A stretch of 32,115 bases of DNA from Candidatus Poseidoniales archaeon (GCA_003602475.1 QQSC01000006.1:1-32115), one strand, 5' to 3'. Counted from the stretch's first letter, positions 1 to 10,025 are shown. Notes: generated by a model from the sequence alone, not told the origin. Program-made: numbers and translations.

Positions 1-25
1 AGTTCGATTCTCTCCGAGCCCACCA
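1..25 (+). tRNA. 3' end of a tRNA gene truncated by the window edge; anticodon not visible
   Basis: AG-TTCGATT-CTCTC reads as T-loop plus 3' T-stem, followed by a 7-nt acceptor strand CGAGCCC, discriminator A and encoded CCA. Confidence 0.75.
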
Positions 26-97
26 CTAACATTCCTTGTATGAGTCGCAGTTAACAGTCGTTGGAAAGACAATTAAAACAAACATCACCAGATATAC

Positions 98-481
98 TCA
101 AGATACATCTTCATTGGAGGCGACCGTCTCGGCTTCGGGGATCATCATTGATTGCTTGAGTGGACGGTCATCCTCGTCCTCATCGAACGAAAAATCTGTA
201 CTTCCCCCAGTCCATTGGGTTAAGGCATCTGATTCTTCAAAAGATTCATCCGGTGCAGTCGAGGAAGGGCCAAGTGAATACATGCTGGGTTCAATGGCTC
301 GTTGAGCTGCTGCTTCTCGTTCTTCAGGAGACGGTGGTGTGCGTTCTTCCAATACATGACCAGCATGAAATGTACCGCATTCGGGACATCTTAATGCGCC
401 TTTGAGTGAAAGGCAACCGCACACCGGGCAACTCGCCATCCCGTGGAAGGCGTTGAGAGGATCGGGTACGTCTTCTGTCAT
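98..481 (-). CDS. Small acidic zinc-ribbon protein, uncharacterised
   Basis: 127-aa ORF with CPVCG...CPECG zinc ribbon and acidic low-complexity tail; starts 1 nt after the stop of the upstream zinc-ribbon/EF-hand gene. Confidence 0.7.
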   Translation of the reverse strand: MTEDVPDPLNAFHGMASCPVCGCLSLKGALRCPECGTFHAGHVLEERTPPSPEEREAAAQRAIEPSMYSLGPSSTAPDESFEESDALTQWTGGSTDFSFDEDEDDRPLKQSMMIPEAETVASNEDVS

Positions 482-482
482 T

Positions 483-2237
483 TCACTCTACGAACATATC
501 GTCCTGATACCCAGTGATGATGTCACCGGAATCATCTTCCTCTATGGTGACCGTTCCCTCTTCATCATCAAATTCAACAATAACGCCGAACACTTCCTCG
601 CCATCAAATTCCAATCCTATGTGGGATCCAATGTCAATTTCTCCGTCGTCAGACTCTTCCGCGTCATCGTCTTCTTGGGTATCGTCTTCTGCACCTTCGT
701 CATCAGGATCGATGTCTTCCAAAACATCCTCTTCATCATCAGTCGTTGAATCTTCAATTTCTACGAGTTCCTTTTCATCCGAACCATCTGCATCAGAAGA
801 TGCAGCATCAGCTTTGTCTGTGTCGAAATCCTTCATGGCTCTGGCCCGAGCTCTCCAAGCCGGTACGCGTACGAAGTGCATGAACAACGACCAACCTAAG
901 CCAACCATGCTGAACACCATGAAAAGAATACCATCAAGGTAGAATCCTTTTGGCATTGAGGATGAATCTCCTGAGAACGGGGTGAGGGAGTTGGAACATC
1001 CACCGTTTTGGTAACTCTCGTCGCAAGCATAAATCTCGCCAGCTTCTACACCGGCCTTTATCAGACCGTTATCCATTGGCTCGTAGGCCACCATTCCACC
1101 TGTTCCATCAACTGGGCCAACCAGAGCATTGACCAGCAAGAGAATGAAAAACAGGACAAAACCAGTGTGGAGAATGGGCCAGACCGCATCGTTCCATTGT
1201 TTTGACATCATGCGTTTTTGCATCGGTGTTGGGAAATAATCAATTTCCTCATCTTCCTCAGCCTCGCCATCATCAATGGACTCAATGGATTCGTAAAATT
1301 CTGCAATGTCAATGCTTCCGTCTCCGTCATCATCAAAATTCGACATCAGTGCTTCAATGGCGACCATGTCAAGGTCTTCACCGTAATCACTTTCCAGCAA
1401 AGCGGTCAACTCATTCAAGGTGATCGAACCATCGCCGTCTTTGTCAAGGTCGTTAAACACACGTTGAGGAGAGACTCCTGAATCATCCATCATATCCACC
1501 AGATTGCGCAAAATATCCGAAGGACTCAGTGTCTCCTCGGTTTCCATTTCATCGTGGTCGTGATCTTCATCATCAAGTGATTCATGTGTAAATTCATGCT
1601 CATCTGAATTCGATTCTGCGTCGAATTCTTCCTCATGGGCTTCGTCGTTTTCGACCACTGCCTCATCGTCAATCGCAGATTCTGGTTCCGAATCTTCCTC
1701 AGTTGATTCATCCACTGATTGTTCATTCGCAGCATCACTGTCATCGTCTGAATGTTCCGGAGAGTGATGGTCATGTCCTTCATTCTCAGCGGTCAAAATT
1801 TGAATAAATTCATCCAGGTCAATAACCCCGTTGTCGTCTTCGTCAATTTCCATTACCAGCCGATCAACTTGTGCTGGAGGAAGGTCGGCGAGGTTTAAAC
1901 TCAACAATCCTGCTCGTAATTCCGAAGAGTCAATCATTCCATCGCCGTTTTCATCAAACTTGTCAAACAATTTTCTCAAATCAATACCTGTGTTGGAAAT
2001 CCATTGCCGCAAAACATCAACGACATCGTCAGCAACAAACAGCACCCCACAATCAGGACATCGGCTGGAATCCAGCGGGACGAGAGATTTGCATGCGCCA
2101 CACTCGCCCAACGCTTCATCCGAAACGCCTTGGAATGATGTATCACATTCTGGGCAAGTGGTCGAATCGATAGGAATCACGGCACGGCAGGAACCACATT
2201 CTGCCATTCCGACTTTGTTATCTTCATCCTTCGTCAT
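483..2237 (-). CDS. Acidic membrane protein with tandem zinc ribbons and about four EF-hand motifs
   Basis: Start chosen at MTKDEDNKVG rather than the track start at 2360. CGSC/CPEC and CGAC/CPDC ribbons; EF loops DENGDGMIDSSE, DEDDNGVIDLDE, DKDGDGSITLNE, DDDGDGSIDIAE; two hydrophobic segments (VWPILHTGFVLFFILLLVNALV, GILFMVFSMVGLGWSLFMHF). Confidence 0.85.
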   Translation of the reverse strand: MTKDEDNKVGMAECGSCRAVIPIDSTTCPECDTSFQGVSDEALGECGACKSLVPLDSSRCPDCGVLFVADDVVDVLRQWISNTGIDLRKLFDKFDENGDGMIDSSELRAGLLSLNLADLPPAQVDRLVMEIDEDDNGVIDLDEFIQILTAENEGHDHHSPEHSDDDSDAANEQSVDESTEEDSEPESAIDDEAVVENDEAHEEEFDAESNSDEHEFTHESLDDEDHDHDEMETEETLSPSDILRNLVDMMDDSGVSPQRVFNDLDKDGDGSITLNELTALLESDYGEDLDMVAIEALMSNFDDDGDGSIDIAEFYESIESIDDGEAEEDEEIDYFPTPMQKRMMSKQWNDAVWPILHTGFVLFFILLLVNALVGPVDGTGGMVAYEPMDNGLIKAGVEAGEIYACDESYQNGGCSNSLTPFSGDSSSMPKGFYLDGILFMVFSMVGLGWSLFMHFVRVPAWRARARAMKDFDTDKADAASSDADGSDEKELVEIEDSTTDDEEDVLEDIDPDDEGAEDDTQEDDDAEESDDGEIDIGSHIGLEFDGEEVFGVIVEFDDEEGTVTIEEDDSGDIITGYQDDMFVE

Positions 2238-2268
2238 GGTACCACCATGCTGGGGTAGAACACTTGGG

Positions 2269-2279
2269 ATATAATAATT
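2269..2279 (-). promoter_or_regulatory. Possible archaeal TATA box for the EF-hand gene
   Basis: AT-rich 'atataataatt' about 32 nt upstream of the proposed ATG at 2237, compatible with a short-leader or leaderless transcript. Confidence 0.35.
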
Positions 2280-2337
2280 CACGAGCCCGATTGCTGAATG
2301 GGGTATTTCTTTAGACGGCTTCATCCACAACCGCACC

Positions 2338-3219
2338 ATGGAGGGGGAGGTGGTCGACATGCATTCCCTAAGAGGTTTGGATTACTCGGAGCGCATGAAC
2401 CTCTACGAACACCTCCATCAACGAGGTGGAGGTCAGCGCCTGATCATCAGCCGATCACCATTGCGGCGGTTGTTGAGACACCTCTCCCCCGTTGATTCCA
2501 CCTTTCGTTGGCTTACTGCGGTTGATCACCCAGATGCATTGCCGATTGACATTGATTCAATTGCTGAATGTGTCACACAGTGGACCGCCAACAACGATGG
2601 TGTGATCTTTCTCGAGGGTGTGAACGCTCTTTTTGACGCACAAGGCCCTGTCGCACTGTTTTCACTGATGGCCCACTTAAGTCGACTCTCATCCGGCACC
2701 AACATCTCCGTTTTTATCGTGCTTGACCCATTGACGTTCCCACCAAACGTCTGGACCCGAATTTCGCCCCTCGCTCCAGAATGGGTCAAATCTCAAGGCG
2801 AACATGAACAATCATTGGTGGGTGGCCAAACAAATCCCGAAGAACCGAATGAAGAGAGCATGCTGAGTCACATTCAAACAAGCGTGAATGAGGTTGTTCT
2901 GGCTCAGCTGGTATCGCTTCCTGAAAACGGATTTAATTCCAATCTCCTTTCAAAACGAATGCTACAGTGGCGCCGAATGGGCTTTGATCTAGCGGATTTG
3001 GAACCTGCCCTCACGATGGACAACATGCGGGATGCGTACGAGATCTACACCCGTGTGGAAGGAACCATTCGGGAAGCAACAGATGCGATGCTTGAACTCA
3101 CTCGCCATCCTGAGCGCTTTACGGTAACTCAGCTTGAGAGGTTTACGTACAGGCTTCTAAATCTGATCGATGTCAAATCAACGTCTAATGAAGTGTTTGC
3201 AGTTTCCCTAGCGGATTAA
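2338..3219 (+). CDS. DUF835-like archaeal protein
   Basis: 293-aa ORF; segment RLIISRSP...FRWLTAVDHPDALPIDIDSIAECV...DGVIFLEGVNALFDAQGPVALFSLMAHLSRLSSGTNISVFIVLDPLTF has the layout of DUF835 domains. Confidence 0.65.
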   Translation: MEGEVVDMHSLRGLDYSERMNLYEHLHQRGGGQRLIISRSPLRRLLRHLSPVDSTFRWLTAVDHPDALPIDIDSIAECVTQWTANNDGVIFLEGVNALFDAQGPVALFSLMAHLSRLSSGTNISVFIVLDPLTFPPNVWTRISPLAPEWVKSQGEHEQSLVGGQTNPEEPNEESMLSHIQTSVNEVVLAQLVSLPENGFNSNLLSKRMLQWRRMGFDLADLEPALTMDNMRDAYEIYTRVEGTIREATDAMLELTRHPERFTVTQLERFTYRLLNLIDVKSTSNEVFAVSLAD

Positions 3220-4770
3220 TCGACCGTGTTCGGCCTCTAACCTCGCCAACCAACCACCTTCAACCATGGCGTCCGCCAGTGCCATCAGTTCTTCTGATGT
3301 GCTTCGGTCACCGGTGAGGGGTGGTGAAATGGTTCGAATCAGCCGATGCAGGCCGGCAACATGGCGAACGGGTTGATGGGTGGCGTGTTCGAGTGCTTCT
3401 GCAGCGATCAGTGCCTCGCACGCCAACACTTCTGAAAGCCTTCTTGTTGCGCTCAAAAGGTTGTATGTGGCGGTTGCCCCCATGCTCACATGATCTTCTT
3501 GTCCTGCGGAAGTGGATGTGGAGAAGGCGGACCGCGGGGAAGCATGCCCACGCAATTCTGCCAGTGAAGCACCAGCCACGTACTGGACAATCATCAACCC
3601 CGATTCAAGACCAGAGTTGGTGGCCAAGAATGCAGGTAAACCGCTACGGGAACGGTCAAGCATCTGGTCCATCCTTCGTTCACTTATGGAGGCCAACTCA
3701 AAAAGAGCCAGTGCCATTTGGTCGGCTCTTATGGCCAAGATTTCACCGTGAAAATTCCCCTGACTCATGACTTCATGGGGTCCTGGTTGGTCGGGAGTGG
3801 GGAAGATGAGTGGGTTGTCGGTTGCACTGTTGATTTCGGTTCCAATGGTGCGTTGGAGATCCAAGAGCGATTCGTAAACGGCCCCGTGAACTTGAGGTGC
3901 ACAACGAAATGAATAAGGATCCTGGACACGATCACAATCGGCATGACCGGAAAGAATCGGTGAACCTTCCAACATGGTTCTGATGCGTTGAGCAACACGA
4001 AGTTGCCCGGTGTGAGGGCGCGCTTCGTGAACCTCGGGCCTGTAGGGTGTCAAACTGCATTGACGCGCCTCAATGGACATGGCCAAAACCACATCAGCTA
4101 GAATGAACAATTCATTCAAACGTGACACCGATAATGCTGTGTAGGCGGCCATTTGAGAAGTGCCGTTGATCAAGGAAAGTCCGTCTTTTGCTGTCAATTC
4201 TAGCGGGAGAATACCCCGCTCAAACAGGGTGTCCTTCGTGGGTATTTTTTCGCCTTCGTGATTCTGCAAGTAACCTTCTCCCATCAGCGCCATGGCAAGA
4301 TGGGACAGCGGCGCAAGGTCTCCGCTTGCCCCCAAACTGCCGATTCGGGGCACGTACGGATGAATGTCTTCGTTGAGGAAGGTGACCAATTGGTCAATGG
4401 CATGAGGATGGACCCCGGAATGACCTTTGCAAAGAGAATTGAGCCGAATCAGCATCATTGCTCGTACTTCGGGGGTTGACATTGCGGGTCCAACCGCAGT
4501 AGCGTGGGAACGAACGAGATTAACTTGGAGTTGATTCAAGTCCTCTTGCGAGATTCGTTCGTGGACAAGGGCCCCAAATCCTGTGTTGATCCCATAAACG
4601 GTCTCGTTGTTTCGAACGATTCTGTCAACCACACCCCTCGCAGCATGTATGTTGGGCCAAGCATCTTCTGACACCTTGACCTTGGCATGGTGATGCGACA
4701 CAAGAACAACTTCGGTGACGGACAATGTCGCACCGTCGACTTCTACGATGTTCTTATCGGTCATTCTCAA
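3208..4770 (-). CDS. hutH: Histidine ammonia-lyase
   Basis: GSLGASGDLAPLSHLA contains the Ala-Ser-Gly MIO-forming motif; full-length similarity. Start is TTG at 4770 or more likely ATG at 4764. Confidence 0.97.
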   Translation of the reverse strand: MRMTDKNIVEVDGATLSVTEVVLVSHHHAKVKVSEDAWPNIHAARGVVDRIVRNNETVYGINTGFGALVHERISQEDLNQLQVNLVRSHATAVGPAMSTPEVRAMMLIRLNSLCKGHSGVHPHAIDQLVTFLNEDIHPYVPRIGSLGASGDLAPLSHLAMALMGEGYLQNHEGEKIPTKDTLFERGILPLELTAKDGLSLINGTSQMAAYTALSVSRLNELFILADVVLAMSIEARQCSLTPYRPEVHEARPHTGQLRVAQRIRTMLEGSPILSGHADCDRVQDPYSFRCAPQVHGAVYESLLDLQRTIGTEINSATDNPLIFPTPDQPGPHEVMSQGNFHGEILAIRADQMALALFELASISERRMDQMLDRSRSGLPAFLATNSGLESGLMIVQYVAGASLAELRGHASPRSAFSTSTSAGQEDHVSMGATATYNLLSATRRLSEVLACEALIAAEALEHATHQPVRHVAGLHRLIRTISPPLTGDRSTSEELMALADAMVEGGWLARLEAEHGRLIR

Positions 4771-6836
4771 ACCCCTCCAAAGCGTTCATGCAAGTCTTGA
4801 TCGACATGATTTGGCAAGGTCACATGGAGCAAATCATTCGCATCCATGGCCCGTTGGATGGCGAATTCTGCTCCTTCATTCCTCGCCCATGCTCGGCGAG
4901 CAACGCCGTTGTTGACGTCCCAATGGAGCATTGAATCAAGTTTGTCTGAGGCCTCCTGTGAACCATCCAGTACCAAACCAAAACCACCGTTGATCACTTC
5001 ACCCCAGCCCACTCCTCCACCGTTGTGAATGCTGACCCATGTGGCCCCACGACAGGCATCACCAATGACATTCTGCACGGCCATGTCCGCCGTGAACATG
5101 GACCCGTCTCGTATGTTGGCCGTTTCTCGATACGGGCTGTCGGTTCCGGAAACGTCGTGATGGTCCCGGCCCAGGATGACCGGGGCTGACAATCTTCCCT
5201 CTTTGACGGCGTCGTTCATGGCGTGGGCAATCCGTCGTCGTCCTTCATCGTCAGCATAGAGAATACGGGCCTGGCTTCCCACCACCAATGCATTTGCACC
5301 AGCCTTTCGAATCCAAATCAAGTTGTCGTTGATCTGGCGACTGATTTCTGGTGGTGCATTGACCAGCATCTCCTCTAAGACGCGCTCAGCAATCCTGTCC
5401 GTTGTTTCCAAATCCTCCGGGCGGCCGCTTGAACAAATCCATCGATAGGGACCAAAACCGTAGTCAAAACACAGCGGACCCATGATGTCCTCCACATAAC
5501 TTGGGTATCTGAAGCCCCCATCTGGTGACATCACGTCTGCGCCTGCACGAGATGCCTCGAGAAGAAATGCATTACCATAATCCCAGAAGTACATGCCCCG
5601 CTCTGCCATGATGTTGATGGCGTCTGCATGGCGCCGCAAGGTTTTCCTGACACCTTCTGCAAATCGCTCGGGTTCACTGGACATCATCTCTGTAGCGGCC
5701 TCAAATGAGCAGTCTGCGGGAAAGTAACCACCCTGGTAGGGGTTGTGCAAACTCGTTTGGTCACTGCCAAGGTCCACCCGAATCCGGCGTTCAACAATCC
5801 GTTCCCACAAGTTCACGATGTTGCCAATGAATCCAACAGAAATTGATGCGCCTTCATTTGCAGCTCCAACCATCAAATCAATGGCAGAGTCTGCTGATTC
5901 GGTGACATGTGTTAACCAACCTTGCTCATGGCGCTTACGTGCTGCGTGAGCGTTCGCTTCTGCGATGATGCATGCGGCCCCAGAAATTGTAGCGGCTTTG
6001 GCCTGAGCCCCGGACATGCCACCCAGGCCGCTGGTCACGAAGGTTAAACCAGCCAAATTGGCGTCATCGTCCAAGCCCAAGTGCATTCGAGCTGCATTTA
6101 GAAGAGTAATTGTGGTCCCGTGAACAATGCCCTGTGGCCCGATGTACATGTATGAGCCAGCGGTCATTTGTCCGTACTGAGAAACACCTAGTGCATTCAT
6201 GCGTTCGTATTCGTCTTGCTGAGAATAATTTGGTATCACCATTCCGTTGGTCACCACAACACGCGGCGCCTCTGGACTTGAAGGGAACAAGCCCATCGGA
6301 TGGCCCGAATACATAACGAGTGTTTGGGCGTTCGACATTTGGGTCAAGTACTTCATGGCAAGACGGTATTGGGCCCAATTCTGAAAGACCGAGCCGTTGC
6401 CGCCGTAGGTGATCAATTCATGAGGGAATTGGGCGACAGCAGGATCCAGATTGTTTTGAATCATCAGCATTACCGCCGCTGCATGCATCGATTTGGCGGG
6501 GTATGCTTCAATGGGGTGGGCTTTCATTTCGTACTCGGTTGGCCGGTAGCGTCGCATCAAGATTCGGCCAAAGGAGTGCAATTCATCAAGAAATTCAGGG
6601 TACAACACCTCATGAAGCTTCGCAGGAAAATATCGCAAGGCGTTGGAAACCGCTAAGCGCTTTTCCTCGGCGGTCAGAATTTGCTTCCTGGCCGGTGCAT
6701 GGTCCACCAACGGGTCAATGGGTTGGGCGGGGGGAAGTTCATCCGGAATCCCTTCAAGAAGACAGGCTCGAAATATCGACCAGTCTTCACTCATGTTGGT
6801 TTGTCGTCCACGGTTGTCTTTGAGGCTTGTTGCCAT
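4767..6836 (-). CDS. hutU: Urocanate hydratase, long (UROC1-like) form
   Basis: ITYGGNGSVFQNWAQ, LVMYSGHPMGLFPSSPEAPRVVVTNGMVIPNYS, TSGLGGMSGAQAKAA, VLGRDHHDVSGTDSPYRET, NGGGVGWGEVINGGFGLVLDG. Alternative start ATG at 6794. Confidence 0.97.
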   Translation of the reverse strand: MATSLKDNRGRQTNMSEDWSIFRACLLEGIPDELPPAQPIDPLVDHAPARKQILTAEEKRLAVSNALRYFPAKLHEVLYPEFLDELHSFGRILMRRYRPTEYEMKAHPIEAYPAKSMHAAAVMLMIQNNLDPAVAQFPHELITYGGNGSVFQNWAQYRLAMKYLTQMSNAQTLVMYSGHPMGLFPSSPEAPRVVVTNGMVIPNYSQQDEYERMNALGVSQYGQMTAGSYMYIGPQGIVHGTTITLLNAARMHLGLDDDANLAGLTFVTSGLGGMSGAQAKAATISGAACIIAEANAHAARKRHEQGWLTHVTESADSAIDLMVGAANEGASISVGFIGNIVNLWERIVERRIRVDLGSDQTSLHNPYQGGYFPADCSFEAATEMMSSEPERFAEGVRKTLRRHADAINIMAERGMYFWDYGNAFLLEASRAGADVMSPDGGFRYPSYVEDIMGPLCFDYGFGPYRWICSSGRPEDLETTDRIAERVLEEMLVNAPPEISRQINDNLIWIRKAGANALVVGSQARILYADDEGRRRIAHAMNDAVKEGRLSAPVILGRDHHDVSGTDSPYRETANIRDGSMFTADMAVQNVIGDACRGATWVSIHNGGGVGWGEVINGGFGLVLDGSQEASDKLDSMLHWDVNNGVARRAWARNEGAEFAIQRAMDANDLLHVTLPNHVDQDLHERFGGV

Positions 6837-6926
6837 ATTGAATGGGACGGGGCATGCACAACATCAAAAATCTCCTCCTGCAGGGTTGGTCAAGGTGATT
6901 GCGTGGACGACGGGAATGCTCTTGAA

Positions 6927-8780
6927 ATGCCGGTAAATTCCACGCGCCAATTCAACACCGTCCTAGGAGCCACCATCGCCGTAGCCATCGTCTTCTTGTT
7001 TGTGTCAGCGGTCCTTACCAACGCCGTTCTTGACATCATCAGTGAAGAGGATCAGAACGTCGGGGTTCGTGTTCCAGTGTGGGAGCGTTCCACCCAAGCC
7101 TACGAAACATCAGGTGAATTTGGGATGGTTCTTGAAACCGGACAATACGACATTCTCCCAACGGCAAACGAGTGGAACTCAACCCACACGTTTGTGGAAT
7201 ACCTCTTGCCGTTGGAGGAGGGTGGCGCTGCTCCAAACGGCATGATCAGTTTGGCTGTCTGGAGGCCAGATGTACCCGAAGGCGTCACCGTACCCATCAT
7301 TGCAGAAATCGGGCCCTATTTCCAGGAAGCAAGTGTACAAACTCCAACCATTGAGGTCCCGGGATCGTGGCTTGGAGAAATGATCATCGACCAAATTTTG
7401 CCTCATGGCTTCGCATTTGCACAGATTTCCGTTTCGGGTACCGGTCGCTCAAATCATTGCATGGACCTCATGGGGACGGCCGAACAATTGGGCAACGATG
7501 CTGCCGTGCGATGGCTGGGTGAACAAGAATGGTCCAACGGTGCGGTTGCTTTGATTGGAAAATCATACGATGGCAGCACGCCGTGGCAAGCAGCAATGTT
7601 TGGTTCTGAGCATGATTATTTGAAAACAATCGTACCCATTTCGGGATTGATTGGTGTGAAAGAACTCATGTGGAGAAACGGCTCAGCGGAGGCACGTGCT
7701 CCAATTATGCACAACGGCGTATACGGTAGTTACGGTATCGATGGAGACGAGGAAGATTACCAGAACATTTGTCCCGATTATTTAATCGGCCCAGGCACAG
7801 GTATGTCGGCCTACATTTTTGGCTCGGAAGTCGCGGGAAGTTATTGGGAAGAGCGTCATTTCCTCGATAGAGTACTCGAGCACTACACCGGGAGCGTCTA
7901 CCTCATCCAGGGGATGCATGACTGGAATGTTGACCCGCACATGGCTGTACCGACGATGAACGCCCTCATCGACGCTGGCATTGAGGCCAAAGGGTTGTTC
8001 GGGCAATGGGACCACGATTACCCCGACAGGCCAGTGCAACTGGACGAACGCTCCGACCTTGGCGGTAGGGGTGGTGAAGCATTCCCTGAGATGGTCCGGT
8101 TTGATTGGATGCAAGATTTGTTGGAATGGTTTGACTATTATCTCCGTGACATCGGTGAACAACCTGGCCAATGGATTGAAATTCAGTCGAATCAAGGTTC
8201 CTGGCGGCTTGAAGAACGATATCCTCCCGCTGATATGGAAGTGTTGGAGCTCGATTTGGGTGGTGCCATGACGCTTGTTGACGGAAGTTTGACCGTTTTA
8301 CCCGATGCATCCTCTGGCCCGATTTGGATGTCCCAACCCCTGAATGAAACGATCTACCTTGCAGGCGTTCCAAGAGTCCATGTGGACGTGACCACCACCA
8401 CGGTAGGCGGACAATTGTATGCTCTGCTTGAAGATTGCAATCCTGAGAACTCTTGCATCCATGTTGGCCATGCCATCATGGACCTGCGCTACCATGCAGG
8501 GGGTGACGAAATTCAGACCTGGTTGCCTTTGCTGGACACGATCAGTGCCAAGATGGAATTTATGCCCCTCGATGCTGAAATCCAGGAAGGCCACACACTC
8601 CGGCTAAGTTTGGCGTCAATTGGGGAGGATTACCTTCCAGCGTCCACCTCCTCGGTGGTCAACATCATTGAGGGGTCTTCGTCAACATTGCAATTGGATG
8701 TCTTTGAACCATCAGAACGTCGGTATTTCACACCACCGAAGTGCACACAATCGAATTGTCTCCAAGCTTCATCCGAGTGA
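6927..8780 (+). CDS. CocE/NonD (S15, X-Pro dipeptidyl-peptidase-like) hydrolase with N-terminal membrane anchor or signal
   Basis: GKSYDGSTPWQAA nucleophile motif, MHDWNVDP and GQWDHDYP segments, C-terminal jelly-roll-like region. Start set at MPVNSTRQF before a single hydrophobic helix. Confidence 0.85.
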   Translation: MPVNSTRQFNTVLGATIAVAIVFLFVSAVLTNAVLDIISEEDQNVGVRVPVWERSTQAYETSGEFGMVLETGQYDILPTANEWNSTHTFVEYLLPLEEGGAAPNGMISLAVWRPDVPEGVTVPIIAEIGPYFQEASVQTPTIEVPGSWLGEMIIDQILPHGFAFAQISVSGTGRSNHCMDLMGTAEQLGNDAAVRWLGEQEWSNGAVALIGKSYDGSTPWQAAMFGSEHDYLKTIVPISGLIGVKELMWRNGSAEARAPIMHNGVYGSYGIDGDEEDYQNICPDYLIGPGTGMSAYIFGSEVAGSYWEERHFLDRVLEHYTGSVYLIQGMHDWNVDPHMAVPTMNALIDAGIEAKGLFGQWDHDYPDRPVQLDERSDLGGRGGEAFPEMVRFDWMQDLLEWFDYYLRDIGEQPGQWIEIQSNQGSWRLEERYPPADMEVLELDLGGAMTLVDGSLTVLPDASSGPIWMSQPLNETIYLAGVPRVHVDVTTTTVGGQLYALLEDCNPENSCIHVGHAIMDLRYHAGGDEIQTWLPLLDTISAKMEFMPLDAEIQEGHTLRLSLASIGEDYLPASTSSVVNIIEGSSSTLQLDVFEPSERRYFTPPKCTQSNCLQASSE

Positions 8781-10025
8781 CGGACTGGCATGTCTTTGAT
8801 CTGGCCTCCAAAGTGTGAACACCACGCCGGAGAAAACCATGACCAATGCATACACCATGATACCCGTTTGAATGTTCAGCCAATCGCGCTCCATAATCAA
8901 CCCGGCGAGGCTTGAAGAAATTGAAAACGCCACAGACAACACAAGCATGTCCGCTGAAAAGACACGCCCACGAAGTTCGTCTTCGACCCACTGTTGGACC
9001 ATGATGGTTGACAGCACCCAATTGGCGCCGCTTGCAGCATGAGCCATCATCACCAACACAATGGTCACCCACAAGGCACCACCCACCGACCACCCCACAA
9101 GGAAGTAGATGACACCGGATAACACAATCAGTTGACCGATCAATGCCGGCCATTTGGACTCATCAGTAAACAAATTGCGAGCGATGATCGGTCCAATTCC
9201 AGTGCCGATTCCTCTCGCGAAAAAGAACAATCCAAAGCCGAATGCGGCACCGAAACCGTTCACGTCGTTGCCCATGAGCACCAAATAGACGCCGGCCAAG
9301 CCACCTCCGGCAATGTTCCAAGAGGCTTTGGCAAAAACAATTCTGAAAAGGCGGGGCTCAGATTTGATTCTGCGGAAACCTTTCCTGATGTTGCGGAGCG
9401 CAGGGACGAACCAACCCGATTCCTCGGTTTCTTCAATTGATTGTGGAATTTTTAGTCGAATCAAAAAGAGAGTGCCAAGTAAAAAAGTCAGTGAATCAAT
9501 GATGAAAGCGGCCTCTACACCCCAAATTGATACAACCACTCCCCCCAACATCGCACCTATGCACAAAGCGGTCGACCATGATGCAGCATCCAGAGCGTTT
9601 GCGGTAGACAAATCTTCTGCTGACACAACATTGGGAATGGAGGCGCGTTCAGCCGTCATGTAAACACCGTGCAAAATCATCATGACACCTGAGAGACCAA
9701 TCATCCATGCAATGTCTTCCGGTCCGTTCACAAACAAGAAGCACAGGGCAAATCCTGCCTGTGCGATGTTTGACCAAATCATGAGGGATTTTCGAGAATA
9801 CCGATCCGCCATCATGCCGATAAACGGTTGCAGAAGTGCGAAGCCAGCCATACGAACAGTGAACAGAATCCCGAGGAGGAATTCACTGTCCGTGTACTTC
9901 AAGATCAGTAAAAAGAGAGCAATGGTGTTGAACCATTCTCCCAGCATTGAGATGACGGCAGCCAGCCATAACCACCGGAATGTGCTGTTTTCCCTCACGA
10001 GGGAAACATACGACCTTCGGGTCAT
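8769..10025 (-). CDS. MFS transporter
   Basis: 418 aa with multiple hydrophobic helices; GMMADRYSRKSLMIWSN loop typical of MFS; 4-nt overlap with the upstream gene. Confidence 0.85.
   Translation of the reverse strand: MTRRSYVSLVRENSTFRWLWLAAVISMLGEWFNTIALFLLILKYTDSEFLLGILFTVRMAGFALLQPFIGMMADRYSRKSLMIWSNIAQAGFALCFLFVNGPEDIAWMIGLSGVMMILHGVYMTAERASIPNVVSAEDLSTANALDAASWSTALCIGAMLGGVVVSIWGVEAAFIIDSLTFLLGTLFLIRLKIPQSIEETEESGWFVPALRNIRKGFRRIKSEPRLFRIVFAKASWNIAGGGLAGVYLVLMGNDVNGFGAAFGFGLFFFARGIGTGIGPIIARNLFTDESKWPALIGQLIVLSGVIYFLVGWSVGGALWVTIVLVMMAHAASGANWVLSTIMVQQWVEDELRGRVFSADMLVLSVAFSISSSLAGLIMERDWLNIQTGIMVYALVMVFSGVVFTLWRPDQRHASPSLG

Noticed and set aside
514-942. Ser-rich 142-aa plus-strand ORF
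   Set aside because: Antisense to the Asp/Glu-rich tail of the EF-hand protein; serine richness is the complement of acidic codons.
483-2360. Longer N-terminus of the EF-hand protein (start at 2360)
   Set aside because: The extra 41 residues cross the probable promoter and overlap the divergent DUF835-like gene; MTKDEDNK at 2237 is a more plausible start.
3321-3770. 149-aa plus-strand ORF
   Set aside because: Lies inside hutH on the opposite strand; no domain signature.
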